From positions 496,001-560,000 of the forward strand of contig NZ_JBGEDP010000001.1 of the NCBI RefSeq assembly GCF_041206865.1: DNA of 64,000 nucleotides. Reading direction: 5' to 3'. Of this stretch, positions 41,091 to 49,534 are shown in pieces. The notes beneath the pieces were generated by a model. The model did not search any database. It was given only the letters and a program-made list of their open reading frames with translations, and was not told the DNA's origin. This stretch comes from Mycobacterium sp. HUMS_12744610. Its GTDB lineage: Bacteria > Actinomycetota > Actinomycetes > Mycobacteriales > Mycobacteriaceae. How positions within the stretch are numbered: the first letter of the stretch is position 1; every line of letters begins with the position of its first letter. Both the position numbers and the translations under genes were made by a program.

Positions 41091-41954
41091 TTAGGGAAGC
41101 GACGGATAGCGGCGTCGCCCGAGTAGCCGGCACAGCAGGTAGATCACGAACGAGATGGTTGCGACGAAGACCGAGACGGGGACGCCGGGCGCCAGCGAGA
41201 GCACGATGCCCCCGACGGCGGAAATCTCGGCGAAGACCACCGAGACCGCGATCGCGGCGGCCGGCGAGGCGACCACCCGGACCGCCGCGGCCGCCGGGGT
41301 GATGAGCAGCGCCATCACCAGCAGCGCCCCGACGATCTGCACCGCCTGGGCCGCCACCACGCCGACCAGGGCGGCGAACACGACGCCCAGCGCGCGGACC
41401 GGCACACCCCGCGCGGCCGCCACCTCCGGGTCGACGGTGGCGAACAACAACGGGCGGTAGCACGCCGCCAGCACCGCGGCGACCAGCAGGCACACCAGTG
41501 CCAGCATGGCCAGGCCGGTGTAGCCGACGCCGACGATCTGGCCGGTCAGCAACGCGAAGCTGGTGCCGCTCCGGCCCGGGTAAAGGTAGACGAACAGCAC
41601 CGCCAGCCCCATCCCGAACGCCAGCACCACCCCGATCACCGAGTCGCGTTCCCGGACGCGCTGGCCGAGGATCCCGAACAGCGCGGCGGCCAAAGCGCTG
41701 CCGGCCAGCGCGCCCACGCTCACGGGGGCGCCGACCAGCAGCGCGAACGCGGCGCCCGTCAGCGACAGTTCGCTGGATCCGTGCACCGCGAACGACATCT
41801 GGCGCATGACGACGAACGGTCCGATCAGTCCGGCCACCAGTCCCAGCAGGGCGGCCGCCAGCAGCGCCTGCCGGACGAAGTCGTGGCTGAGCAGGTGGGC
41901 GGTGACGTCGAAGGAGAACAGGTGGCCCAGCACGTCGGCGAGGCGGTGGTTCAC
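41091..41954 (-). CDS. znuB: Metal ABC transporter permease, ZnuB-type
   Basis: A 287-residue ABC-3 family permease with about eight transmembrane helices; the family's GPFVVMRQMSFAVHGSSELSLTGAAFALL segment and IVGALLVMALLITPAAAA are clear. It forms the membrane path of a zinc or manganese importer with the ATPase and binding protein upstream, overlapping the ATPase stop (ATGA). Confidence 0.9.
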   Translation of the reverse strand: MNHRLADVLGHLFSFDVTAHLLSHDFVRQALLAAALLGLVAGLIGPFVVMRQMSFAVHGSSELSLTGAAFALLVGAPVSVGALAGSALAAALFGILGQRVRERDSVIGVVLAFGMGLAVLFVYLYPGRSGTSFALLTGQIVGVGYTGLAMLALVCLLVAAVLAACYRPLLFATVDPEVAAARGVPVRALGVVFAALVGVVAAQAVQIVGALLVMALLITPAAAAVRVVASPAAAIAVSVVFAEISAVGGIVLSLAPGVPVSVFVATISFVIYLLCRLLGRRRYPSLP

Positions 41955-42775
41955 CGGAGGTGCCCGTCGATCGGCTCGCCCACCACCACGTAGCCTCCTT
42001 TGACCTGCACCACCTCGATGTCGGCCCGGTACAGCGCCGACAGCGTCTCGGTGGTCATAACCTGCTCGACGCTGCCGATCCCGAAGCGGCCGTCGACCAG
42101 GTACAGGACCCGGTCCACGTACGGCAGGATCGGATTGACCTCGTGGGTGACGACGATGACGGTGGTCGCGGCGTCCCGGCGGCGGCGGTCAATCAGCGCC
42201 GCCACCAGTTTGGCGTTGGCCGGGTCCAGGGTGAGCAGCGGTTCGTCGCACAGCAGCAACGCCGGGTCGCTGACCAGCGCCTGCGCGATCCGCAGCCGTT
42301 GTAGTTCACCGCCCGAGAGCACGCCGACGCGGGCGTCGGCCAGATGCTCGCCGTTGACCTGGCGCAGCGCGCGTCGGACGGCCGCACGGCGACGGGCCCG
42401 CCCGGCCGACCGCAGCGGGGCGACGCCCCAGCGGCGCCCGTCGGCGCCCAGCCGGACCAGGTCGCGACCGCGCAGCATCACGTCACGGTCGAGCGGACGA
42501 TGTTGCGGCACGTATCCGACCCGGTCGCTGCCGGCGGTGACGGGCCTGCCGTCCACCAGCACCGTGCCGCCACTGAGCGGCAGCTGCCCGAGCAGCACCT
42601 TGAGTAGCGACGTTTTCCCGCTGCCGTTGGGGCCCAGCACCGCGATGAACTCACCCTTGGACACCGACAGGTCCAGGCGGTCCCACAGCGTGCGGTCACC
42701 GAACGCCAGCCGGGCGCCGATCATGCGGACCGTGGGCACGGGGTGGCCGACGGCTGGGGCCGCTTGCACGCTCAC
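41951..42775 (-). CDS. znuC: Metal ABC transporter ATPase, ZnuC-type
   Basis: A 274-residue ABC ATPase: Walker A GPNGSGKT, Q-loop YVPQHRP, signature LSGGELQRL, Walker B LLLCDEPLL and switch His VVTHEV. The C-terminal extension after about residue 215 (VDGRFGIGSVEQVMTTETLSALY) is typical of ZnuC/MntB-like proteins. GTG 42775 overlaps the znuA stop (GTGA). Confidence 0.92.
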   Translation of the reverse strand: MSVQAAPAVGHPVPTVRMIGARLAFGDRTLWDRLDLSVSKGEFIAVLGPNGSGKTSLLKVLLGQLPLSGGTVLVDGRPVTAGSDRVGYVPQHRPLDRDVMLRGRDLVRLGADGRRWGVAPLRSAGRARRRAAVRRALRQVNGEHLADARVGVLSGGELQRLRIAQALVSDPALLLCDEPLLTLDPANAKLVAALIDRRRRDAATTVIVVTHEVNPILPYVDRVLYLVDGRFGIGSVEQVMTTETLSALYRADIEVVQVKGGYVVVGEPIDGHLR

Positions 42776-43680
42776 GGCTGCGCCCGCCGGTTGGTGCGCA
42801 GGGCGGCGAGCAGCTGGTTGACCGTGTCACGCTGCCAGGTCAGGTAGTCGGTGTGCTCCGGCAGGGTCTCGGTCACCTCGGTGACCGGCACGCCCGCCCG
42901 CCGTGCGGCCTGTCGCAGGCCGTCGACCGCGGGCGTCGACGTCTGCGGGTTGATCAGCAGCGCCGAGACCTCCCGGTGCTCGATGAGGCCGAGGACCGAT
43001 GCCATGTCGGCCGGCGTGGGATCGGTTTCGGCCTCGTTGGCCGCGGTGAACGCGGCGGGGGTCCGATCCACCAGGCCCGAGGCGGTCAGCAGGTAATGCA
43101 CCACCGGTTCGGTCGCGACGACCGCGGCACCGGGGTACGCGCTGGCGATGGCGTGCTCGGAGATGGCGATGCCGTCGGCCGCGCGGCAGAACCGGGCGGC
43201 GTTGGCGCGGTAGTCGGCGGCGTTTGGCGGGTCGATGGCCGCTAGCCGGTCGGCGATGGCCACGGCGACCGACCTGGCGACATCCATGTCGTAGAAGACG
43301 TGCTCGTCGGGTGGTTGCCGGTCCGGCGCCGGGGACGCCGCGAACGAATAGGCGTCGACGGCCGCGACGCGCGGACGCCCGGCCAGCGCCGGGTTCACCC
43401 AGGGGTCGTAACCGCCGCCGTTGTAGACGACCAGGGCGGCGTCGGCGATTGCGGCGGCGTCCGAGGGGGTCAACCGGTACGCGTGGGGATCGGCGTCGGC
43501 GCCGCTCAGGAGGGACGTGACGGCGACATGGCGGCCCGCGACCGCCTGCGCCACGCTGCCCCATACGTCGGTGGACGCAACCACCGTGTGCGCGTGCGGG
43601 TGCCCGGGAGACGCGCAGCCGGTGAGGGCCGTGGCGCCGGCGAGGGCGATCGACAAGACCGATCGCCAGCGACGGCGCAC
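42772..43680 (-). CDS. znuA: Zinc/manganese-binding lipoprotein, ZnuA-type
   Basis: A 302-residue cluster A-I solute-binding protein anchored by a lipobox (ALTGC). Candidate metal ligands are the His of DADPHAYRL, His of DEHVFYDMD and His/Glu in the C-terminal half; a short His-rich GHPHAH follows the lipobox, instead of the long loop of ZnuA. GTG 43680 has AGGAG spaced 5 nt. Zinc rather than manganese is favoured by the Zur-like box upstream. Confidence 0.88.
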   Translation of the reverse strand: MRRRWRSVLSIALAGATALTGCASPGHPHAHTVVASTDVWGSVAQAVAGRHVAVTSLLSGADADPHAYRLTPSDAAAIADAALVVYNGGGYDPWVNPALAGRPRVAAVDAYSFAASPAPDRQPPDEHVFYDMDVARSVAVAIADRLAAIDPPNAADYRANAARFCRAADGIAISEHAIASAYPGAAVVATEPVVHYLLTASGLVDRTPAAFTAANEAETDPTPADMASVLGLIEHREVSALLINPQTSTPAVDGLRQAARRAGVPVTEVTETLPEHTDYLTWQRDTVNQLLAALRTNRRAQP

Positions 43681-43764
43681 GTGAACTCCTGCCGTGTGTG
43701 TCCCGTCGGCGCTGGGCGTCCCGGGCGTTCTTCGTGGCCTGATCGGCCGACCCAATAATACTAA

Positions 43765-43779
43765 TGAAAATCGTTTCCA
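43765..43779. promoter_or_regulatory. Zur-like box upstream of znuA
   Basis: TGAAAATCGTTTCCA has arms TGAAAA and TTTCCA, an imperfect palindrome matching the mycobacterial Zur consensus of TGAAAA-TNN-TTTTCA type, 85 nt upstream of the znuA start, in an AT-rich patch (AATAATACTAATGAAAATC). Confidence 0.65.
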
Positions 43780-43842
43780 CTTCAAAGTGGCGTCGCGGAG
43801 CCTCGTAGGCGCCGACGGCGATCCGCTGTAGCCTCACCGAGC

Positions 43843-44922
43843 GTGAGCCCCACCCCGCGCCGGCGCGCCACTCTGGCCTCGGTGGCGGACGACCTCAAGG
43901 TCTCGCGCACAACCGTCTCCAACGCCTTCAACCGGCCGGATCAGCTCTCCGCCGACCTGCGCGAACGCGTGCTGGCCGCGGCGAAGCGGCTGGGCTACCC
44001 GGGACCCGACCCGGTCGCGCGATCGTTGCGCACGCGCAAGGCCGGCGCCGTCGGCCTGGTGATGGCCGAACCGCTGACGTACTTCTTCAGCGACCCGGCG
44101 GCGCGGGACCTGGTCGCGGGAGTCGCGCAGTCGTGCGAGGAGCTGGGGCAGGGCCTGCTGCTGGTGGCCGTCGGCCCCACCCGCAGCCTGCAGGACGGCA
44201 CCGCCGCGGTGCTGGCCGCCGGTGTGGACGGCTTCGTGGTGTATTCGGTCTGCGACGACGATCCCTACCTGCAGGTGGTGCTGCAGCGCCGCCTACCCGT
44301 GGTGGTGGTCGACCAGCCCAAGGGTTTGTCGGGGGTGTCCCGGGTGGGCATCGACGACCGGGCGGCGATGCGCGAGCTCGCCGAGTACGTGGTGGGGCTG
44401 GGTCATCGCGAGATCGGGTTGCTGACCATGCGGCTGAGCCGGGACCGCCGGCAGGGCCTGGTAGACGCCGACCGGCTGCGCTCACCGGCCTTCGACGTGC
44501 AGCGCGAACGCATCCTCGGCGTGTGGGAGGCCATGAGCGACGCCGGTGTGGACCCGGAGTCGCTGACCGTGGTGGAAAGCTACGAGCACCTGCCCGAGTC
44601 GGGCGGCGACGCCGCGCGGGTGGCGCTCGAGGCCAATCCGCGGATCACCGCGCTGATGTGCACCGCGGACGTCTTGGCCCTGTCGGCCATGGATTACCTT
44701 CGGGCGCGCGGCATCTACGTGCCCGGCCAGATCAGCGTCACCGGGTTCGACGGGGTGCCCGAGGCGATCAGCCGGGGCCTGACCACGATGGTGCAGCCGA
44801 GCCTGCGCAAGGGCCGTCGCGCCGGTGAACTCCTGCTGCGGCCACCGCGCACGGGGCTGCCGGTCATCGACCTGCTGGACACCGAGCTGATCCGGGGCCG
44901 GACCGTCGGACCTCCCGGCTAA
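43843..44922 (+). CDS. LacI-family transcriptional regulator
   Basis: A 359-residue regulator (Rv3575c-type): N-terminal HTH (TLASVADDLKVSRTTVSNAFNRPDQLS) with hinge helix (RLGYPGPDPVARSLRT), then a periplasmic-binding-protein-like effector domain (AGAVGLVMAEPLTYFF ... VTGFDGVPEAI). The ligand is unknown. GTG 43843 lies 8 nt after TAGCCT, a leaderless-like start. Divergent from the zinc operon; convergent with kstR. Confidence 0.9.
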   Translation: MSPTPRRRATLASVADDLKVSRTTVSNAFNRPDQLSADLRERVLAAAKRLGYPGPDPVARSLRTRKAGAVGLVMAEPLTYFFSDPAARDLVAGVAQSCEELGQGLLLVAVGPTRSLQDGTAAVLAAGVDGFVVYSVCDDDPYLQVVLQRRLPVVVVDQPKGLSGVSRVGIDDRAAMRELAEYVVGLGHREIGLLTMRLSRDRRQGLVDADRLRSPAFDVQRERILGVWEAMSDAGVDPESLTVVESYEHLPESGGDAARVALEANPRITALMCTADVLALSAMDYLRARGIYVPGQISVTGFDGVPEAISRGLTTMVQPSLRKGRRAGELLLRPPRTGLPVIDLLDTELIRGRTVGPPG

Positions 44923-45527
44923 GGGGCCCGTTCGGTGTCGCCGATCAGCAGTCGCACCGCCAGGTCGAGGCGCTTGCTGACGTCGGTCGCCGAAGCGCGC
45001 CGGGTGAGCCACGCCAGCAGGTTCGACAGCCACACGTCCGAGATCACCCGGGCGATGTGGTACTGGTCCTCGGTGGGTTCGCCGTCGGCCATGGCCCGGG
45101 CGAACATCGAGTCGATGAGCTTCTCAACCTGGTCGACCTCGCTGGCGGCGGACGCGTCGGCGAAGACGTAGGCGCGGGTCATAGCCTCGGTGAGCAGCGG
45201 GTTGCGCTGCATCGCCCGGTTGAGCTTGCCGATCATGAAGTTCAGCCGCTGGAACGGACTGGCCCCGGCCACCGCGGAGCGGTCGGTCTTGGCGTCGATG
45301 CGGCTGAATTCCCGGCCCAGCGCCGACACCAGCAGGTGCACCTTCGAGGGGAAGTACCGGTACAGCGTCCCCACCGCGACGTCGGCGCGGTCCGCGACCG
45401 CCCGCATCTGGACCGCCTCGTAGCCGCCCTTGGACGCGATGGCCATCGTGGCGTCGAGGATGCGCTTGCGGCGCTCCCGCTGCGCCTCCGAACCGAGTTC
45501 GGACTCGGCCAGGACCGCCACGTTCAT
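44919..45527 (-). CDS. kstR: TetR-family cholesterol regulon repressor KstR
   Basis: A 202-residue TetR repressor with N-terminal HTH (ILDATMAIASKGGYEAVQMRAVADRADVAVGTLYRYFPSKVHLLVSAL). The ligand-binding domain senses 3-oxo-cholestenoyl-CoA-type intermediates in known homologs. ATG 45527 gives a start close to the M. tuberculosis protein; ATG 45581 would add 18 residues. A KstR box is at 45723. The 4-nt overlap with the LacI gene is tail to tail. Confidence 0.95.
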   Translation of the reverse strand: MNVAVLAESELGSEAQRERRKRILDATMAIASKGGYEAVQMRAVADRADVAVGTLYRYFPSKVHLLVSALGREFSRIDAKTDRSAVAGASPFQRLNFMIGKLNRAMQRNPLLTEAMTRAYVFADASAASEVDQVEKLIDSMFARAMADGEPTEDQYHIARVISDVWLSNLLAWLTRRASATDVSKRLDLAVRLLIGDTERAP

Positions 45528-45722
45528 GACCTCGCGCGGCTGCGAGTCGGACACTCGGCCCGAGTTCGTGTTGGCTGGCATCTGACGGATCGCTCCTCCC
45601 GTGGGCGGTTCGCTTGCAAACGATACGCACGCTGAGTGTGAATTTCCCACCTCCGTACCGCCGGGACAGCCACGTGTGCTGCTGTAATGCAGTTTTACTT
45701 GACGGTCGATCGCTGGCACTAT

Positions 45723-45736
45723 TAGAACACGTTCTA
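45723..45736. promoter_or_regulatory. KstR box between kstR and fadE34
   Basis: TAGAACACGTTCTA matches the published consensus TnnAACnnGTTnnA at every fixed position. It sits between the divergent genes and could control both. Confidence 0.85.
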
Positions 45737-45845
45737 GTCTGATGACGATGCGGGTTGCGCAGCAACCCGCGGAGGAATCGGACAATGCGGACCGTCGGTC
45801 AACGCCGGATTCGTCACCCCGGAACATGACACGGAGGGCTCACAC

Positions 45846-47963
45846 GTGGTAGCGACCGTCACCGACGAGCAGTTCGCGGCGCGGGAGTTGGTGCGCGACT
45901 GGGCCCGCAACTCGAGTTCGGGGCCGGGCGGGACCGCGGCGATCCGCGCCGTCGAGCAGGGCAGCGCCGACGCCTGGCGGCCGGTGTTCGCGGGCCTGGC
46001 CGACCTCGGCATCTTCGGCGTGGCCGTCGCCGAGGAATGCGGGGGAGCGGGCGGCAGCATCGAGGACCTGTGCGCGATGGTCGAAGAGGCGGCCAAGGCG
46101 CTGGTGCCCGGGCCGGTCGCGACCACCGCGCTGGCCACGCTGGTCGTGCCCGAGCCCGAAGTGCTGGCGGAGCTCGCCTCCGGCGAGCGCTTCGCCGGCC
46201 TGGCGCTCGAAGGCGATCTGCGCTTCGACGGCGTGACGGCGTCGGGAATCCTGCCGCTGGTGTCCGGCGCCGCGTCGGGCGGCCTGCTGCTGGCCCCGGC
46301 CGACGGGAAGTGGCTGTTGATCGACGCCGCCGGCGAGGGCGTGCGGCTCGACCCGCTGCGGGCCGCCGACTTCTCCCGGCCGCTGGCCAGGGTGGTGCTG
46401 ACGTCGGCGCCCGTCACCGTGCTCGAGGTGCCGGAGGGTCGCGTCGAGGAACTGGCCGCGACGGTGCTGGCCGCCGAATTGGCCGGCGTGACCCGGTGGT
46501 CGCTGGACACCGCGGTCGCCTACGCCAAGGTGCGCGAGCAGTTCGGCAAGCCGATCGGCAGCTTCCAGGCCGTCAAGCACCTATGCGCGGAGATGCTGTG
46601 CCGCGCCGAGCAGGCCGAGGTGGCCGCCGCCGACGCCGCGTGCGCCGCCGGGGACCCTGATGCGGCCCAGTTCGCGATCGCGGCGGCCCTGGCGGCGAGC
46701 ACGTGTATCACCGCCGCGAAGGCCAACGTCAAGGACTGCATCCAGGTGCTCGGCGGCATCGGCTGCACCTGGGAGCACGACGCGCACCTGTACCTGCGCC
46801 GGGCGCACAGCAGCGGCCGGTTCCTCGGCGGCACCGAACGCTGGCTGCGCCGCATCAGCGCGCTGACCCAGGGCGGTGTGCGCCGCCGCCTGGGCATCGA
46901 CCTCACCGACGTCGAGGGTTTGCGGCCCGAGATCGCCGCGGCCGTCGCCGACGTCGCCGCGCTGCCCGAGGAGAAGCGTCAGGTGGCGCTGGCCGAGGCC
47001 GGCCTGCAGGCGCCGCACTGGCCGCCGCCCTACGGGCGCGGCGCCTCGCCGGCCGAACAGCTGCTGATCGACCAGGAGTTGGCGGCGGCCGGCGTGGCGC
47101 GTCCCGACCTGGTGATCGGCTGGTGGGCGGCGCCGACCATCCTCGAACACGGCACGCCGGAGCAGATCGAACGTTTCGTGCCGGGCACGCTGCGCGGCGA
47201 ATTCCTCTGGTGTCAACTGTTTTCCGAGCCGGGCGCCGGCTCCGACCTGGCCTCGCTGCGCACCAAGGCGGTAAGGGGCGAGGGCGGCTGGCTGCTGACC
47301 GGGCAGAAGGTGTGGACCTCGGCTGCGCACAAGGCGCGCTGGGGCGTGTGCCTGGCGCGCACCGACCCGGACGCCCCGAAACACAAGGGCATCACCTACT
47401 TCCTGGTCGACATGAAATCGCCCGGCATCGAGATCCGGCCGTTGCGCGAGATCACCGGCGACTCACTGTTCAATGAGGTGTTCCTGGACAACGTGTTCGT
47501 GCCCGACGAGATGGTGGTCGGCGCCGTGAACGACGGCTGGCGGCTGGCGCGCACCACGCTGGCCAACGAGCGCGTGGCGATGGCCACCGGTACCGCCCTG
47601 GGCAACCCGATGGAAGAGCTGCTCGAGGTGCTGGCCCGGCTCGATCTCGACGCGGCCCAGCAGGACCGGCTGGCGCGGCTCATCGTCCTGGCCCAGACGG
47701 GCGCGCTGCTGGACCAGCGCATCGCGCAGCTCGCCGTGGGCGGCCAGGACCCCGGGGCTCAGTCCAGCGTGCGCAAGCTCATCGGGGTGCGCTACAGGCA
47801 GGCGCTGGCCGAATACATGATGGACGTGAGCGAGGGCGGCGGGCTGGTCCACAACCAGGCGGTGTTCGACTTCCTCAACACCCGCTGCCTGACGATCGCC
47901 GGCGGTACCGAGCAGATCCTGCTCACCGTCGCCGCCGAGCGGCTGCTCGGGCTGCCCCGCTGA
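45846..47963 (+). CDS. fadE34: Acyl-CoA dehydrogenase FadE34 (fused two-domain)
   Basis: A 705-residue protein made of two acyl-CoA dehydrogenase modules in one chain (first about 1-345, second about 350-705), unlike the usual heteromeric cholesterol FadE pairs. Each module has a C-terminal helical block (KPIGSFQAVKHLCAEML with GGIGCTWEHDAHLYLRRAH; CQLFSEPGAGSDLASLRT with GGTEQILLTVAAERLLGL). In M. tuberculosis FadE34 (ChsE3) acts on a C24 side-chain cholesterol CoA intermediate. GTG 45846 has GGAGGG upstream, and the KstR box lies 110 nt before it. Confidence 0.93.
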   Translation: MVATVTDEQFAARELVRDWARNSSSGPGGTAAIRAVEQGSADAWRPVFAGLADLGIFGVAVAEECGGAGGSIEDLCAMVEEAAKALVPGPVATTALATLVVPEPEVLAELASGERFAGLALEGDLRFDGVTASGILPLVSGAASGGLLLAPADGKWLLIDAAGEGVRLDPLRAADFSRPLARVVLTSAPVTVLEVPEGRVEELAATVLAAELAGVTRWSLDTAVAYAKVREQFGKPIGSFQAVKHLCAEMLCRAEQAEVAAADAACAAGDPDAAQFAIAAALAASTCITAAKANVKDCIQVLGGIGCTWEHDAHLYLRRAHSSGRFLGGTERWLRRISALTQGGVRRRLGIDLTDVEGLRPEIAAAVADVAALPEEKRQVALAEAGLQAPHWPPPYGRGASPAEQLLIDQELAAAGVARPDLVIGWWAAPTILEHGTPEQIERFVPGTLRGEFLWCQLFSEPGAGSDLASLRTKAVRGEGGWLLTGQKVWTSAAHKARWGVCLARTDPDAPKHKGITYFLVDMKSPGIEIRPLREITGDSLFNEVFLDNVFVPDEMVVGAVNDGWRLARTTLANERVAMATGTALGNPMEELLEVLARLDLDAAQQDRLARLIVLAQTGALLDQRIAQLAVGGQDPGAQSSVRKLIGVRYRQALAEYMMDVSEGGGLVHNQAVFDFLNTRCLTIAGGTEQILLTVAAERLLGLPR

Positions 47964-48042
47964 CGGCGAGGGCCTTTCGGCCATGCGGCTCGGGACTTGT
48001 GGCTGCTGACGGCCGGCGGCGGAGCTTCTAGCGTTGATGCTT

Positions 48043-48879
48043 GTGAGCTATGACGCAATGGTCGCCACCGCGATCGTCGTCTTCGTGGGCATGCTGTTGC
48101 TCGCCGCGTCGGTCCGGGTGGTGCAGCAGTACGAGCGCGGCGTGCACTTCCGTCTCGGCCGGGTGATCGGTGTCCGCGAACCCGGGTTGCGGTTCATCGT
48201 TCCGGTCATCGACCGGCTGTGGCGGGTCTCGATGCGCATCGTGACGATGCCGATCCAGTCCCAGGGCATCATCACCCGGGACAACGTCAGCGTCGACATC
48301 GCCGCGGTCGCCTACTTCCGGGTGATCGATGCCCGCAAGTCCGTCGTGGTCATCGAAAACGTCCGCGCCGCGATCGATCAGATCGCTCAGACCACGCTGC
48401 GTAACGTCGTCGGGCAGCACTCCCTCGACGAGGTGCTGGCCCAGACGGAGAAGATCAACGGCAGCATCCGCCAGATCCTCGACACCACCACCGTCGAGTG
48501 GGGCGTGGAGGTCACCCTGGTGGAGCTCAAGGACATCCAGCTGCCCGACAGCATGAAGCGCGCGATGGCTCGCGAGGCCGAGGCCGAGCGGGAGAAGCGG
48601 GCCAAAATAATTGCCGCCGAAGGAGAGGCGCGCGCCGCCGCCGCGCTCGGCGACGCCTCCGACACGATGATGCGGCACCCGCTGGCGCTGCAGCTGCGCA
48701 ACCTGCAGACCTTGCTCGAACTCGGCGTGGAGAAGAACACCACCATCGTGTTCCCGGCCCCGTTGATGAGCGCGATCGGAGAACTCACCGGCTTCCTGAC
48801 GCGGGAGTTGGGCGCGGCCAAGCCGGTTGAACCCGAGGGGTTTCCGGGAGAGCGGCTACACGCCACCGCCGCGCGCTGA
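48043..48879 (+). CDS. Slipin/SPFH (stomatin-like) membrane protein
   Basis: A 278-residue SPFH protein: one N-terminal hydrophobic segment (ATAIVVFVGMLLLAASV), then VVQQYERGVHFRLGRVIGVREPGLRFIVPVIDRLWRVSMR, the band-7 core and a helical C-terminal region (AEAEREKRAKIIAAEGEARAAAALGDA). Such proteins organise membrane microdomains, usually with a NfeD partner, which is absent here. GTG 48043 is chosen as TAGCGT (48029-48034) is exactly 8 nt upstream; ATG 48037 would add two residues. Confidence 0.88.
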   Translation: MSYDAMVATAIVVFVGMLLLAASVRVVQQYERGVHFRLGRVIGVREPGLRFIVPVIDRLWRVSMRIVTMPIQSQGIITRDNVSVDIAAVAYFRVIDARKSVVVIENVRAAIDQIAQTTLRNVVGQHSLDEVLAQTEKINGSIRQILDTTTVEWGVEVTLVELKDIQLPDSMKRAMAREAEAEREKRAKIIAAEGEARAAAALGDASDTMMRHPLALQLRNLQTLLELGVEKNTTIVFPAPLMSAIGELTGFLTRELGAAKPVEPEGFPGERLHATAAR

Positions 48880-48942
48880 CCCGAAGCGGGTAGGTCGGCC
48901 CGCGGCCGAGGCGCCGCACCGGGGTAATCCGGAAAAGAACTC

Positions 48943-49485
48943 CTAGGAGAACGTCGTCTGCGCGCAGGTGCTGGGCGAGGTGATGTTGACGCCGGGGTAG
49001 ACGACCTGCATGTGGGTGCAGACGATCACGCTGACGTCGGTTTTGGGCCGGCCGGTCGACCAGTCGGTGGAGTCGATGCGGCCGGTCGTCTGGTACTTGT
49101 CCGGCGGCCCCTCACCGAAATAGACGTCGGTGATCTCGTCGGTGCCCATGGCCTTCATGACCCGCTCGTGCTCGCCGTCGGCGTGCGCGTCGAGGTAAGC
49201 CATCCGGTTCGGGGACCGGATCTCGGTGGTCTGGCGGGCCCACAGTCCGGGCGGGAAGCCGGTGACGCCGTCGGGCGTGCGCATGTCGGCGCCGGCGGTG
49301 AAGTCGCAGTGCCCATCGGAGGAGAAACAGTTGAGGAAGGTGTGCGTCTCGAGCTGGTTGGGGCCGTCGAGCGGGAACAGGGTCGTGGCGGTGTTGGCCG
49401 CCGCCCGGGCCATCGGTGCGAGGGGAGCGGGCAGGAACGCCAGCGCGGTTGCGATGACTGCGAATCCCGTCATCAGCCGCTTCAT
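48943..49485 (-). CDS. Secreted protein of unknown function (Rv3572-type)
   Basis: A 180-residue exported protein with signal peptide KRLMTGFAVIATALAFLPAPLAPMARA and a mature region containing four Cys (NCFSSDGHC, VCTHM, STC), likely disulfide-bonded in the cell envelope. No enzymatic motif recognised. ATG 49485 has AAGGGG 5 nt upstream. Convergent with the slipin gene and 49 nt after kshB on the same strand. Confidence 0.8.
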   Translation of the reverse strand: MKRLMTGFAVIATALAFLPAPLAPMARAAANTATTLFPLDGPNQLETHTFLNCFSSDGHCDFTAGADMRTPDGVTGFPPGLWARQTTEIRSPNRMAYLDAHADGEHERVMKAMGTDEITDVYFGEGPPDKYQTTGRIDSTDWSTGRPKTDVSVIVCTHMQVVYPGVNITSPSTCAQTTFS

Positions 49486-49534
49486 GATGCCCCTTCCCGG
49501 GTTGACCGATTTCACGGTGAATGTAATCCCGCGC

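Noticed and set aside
44919..45827. KstR starting far upstream (302 codons)
   Set aside because: The upstream part overlaps the KstR operator region and has no TetR similarity.
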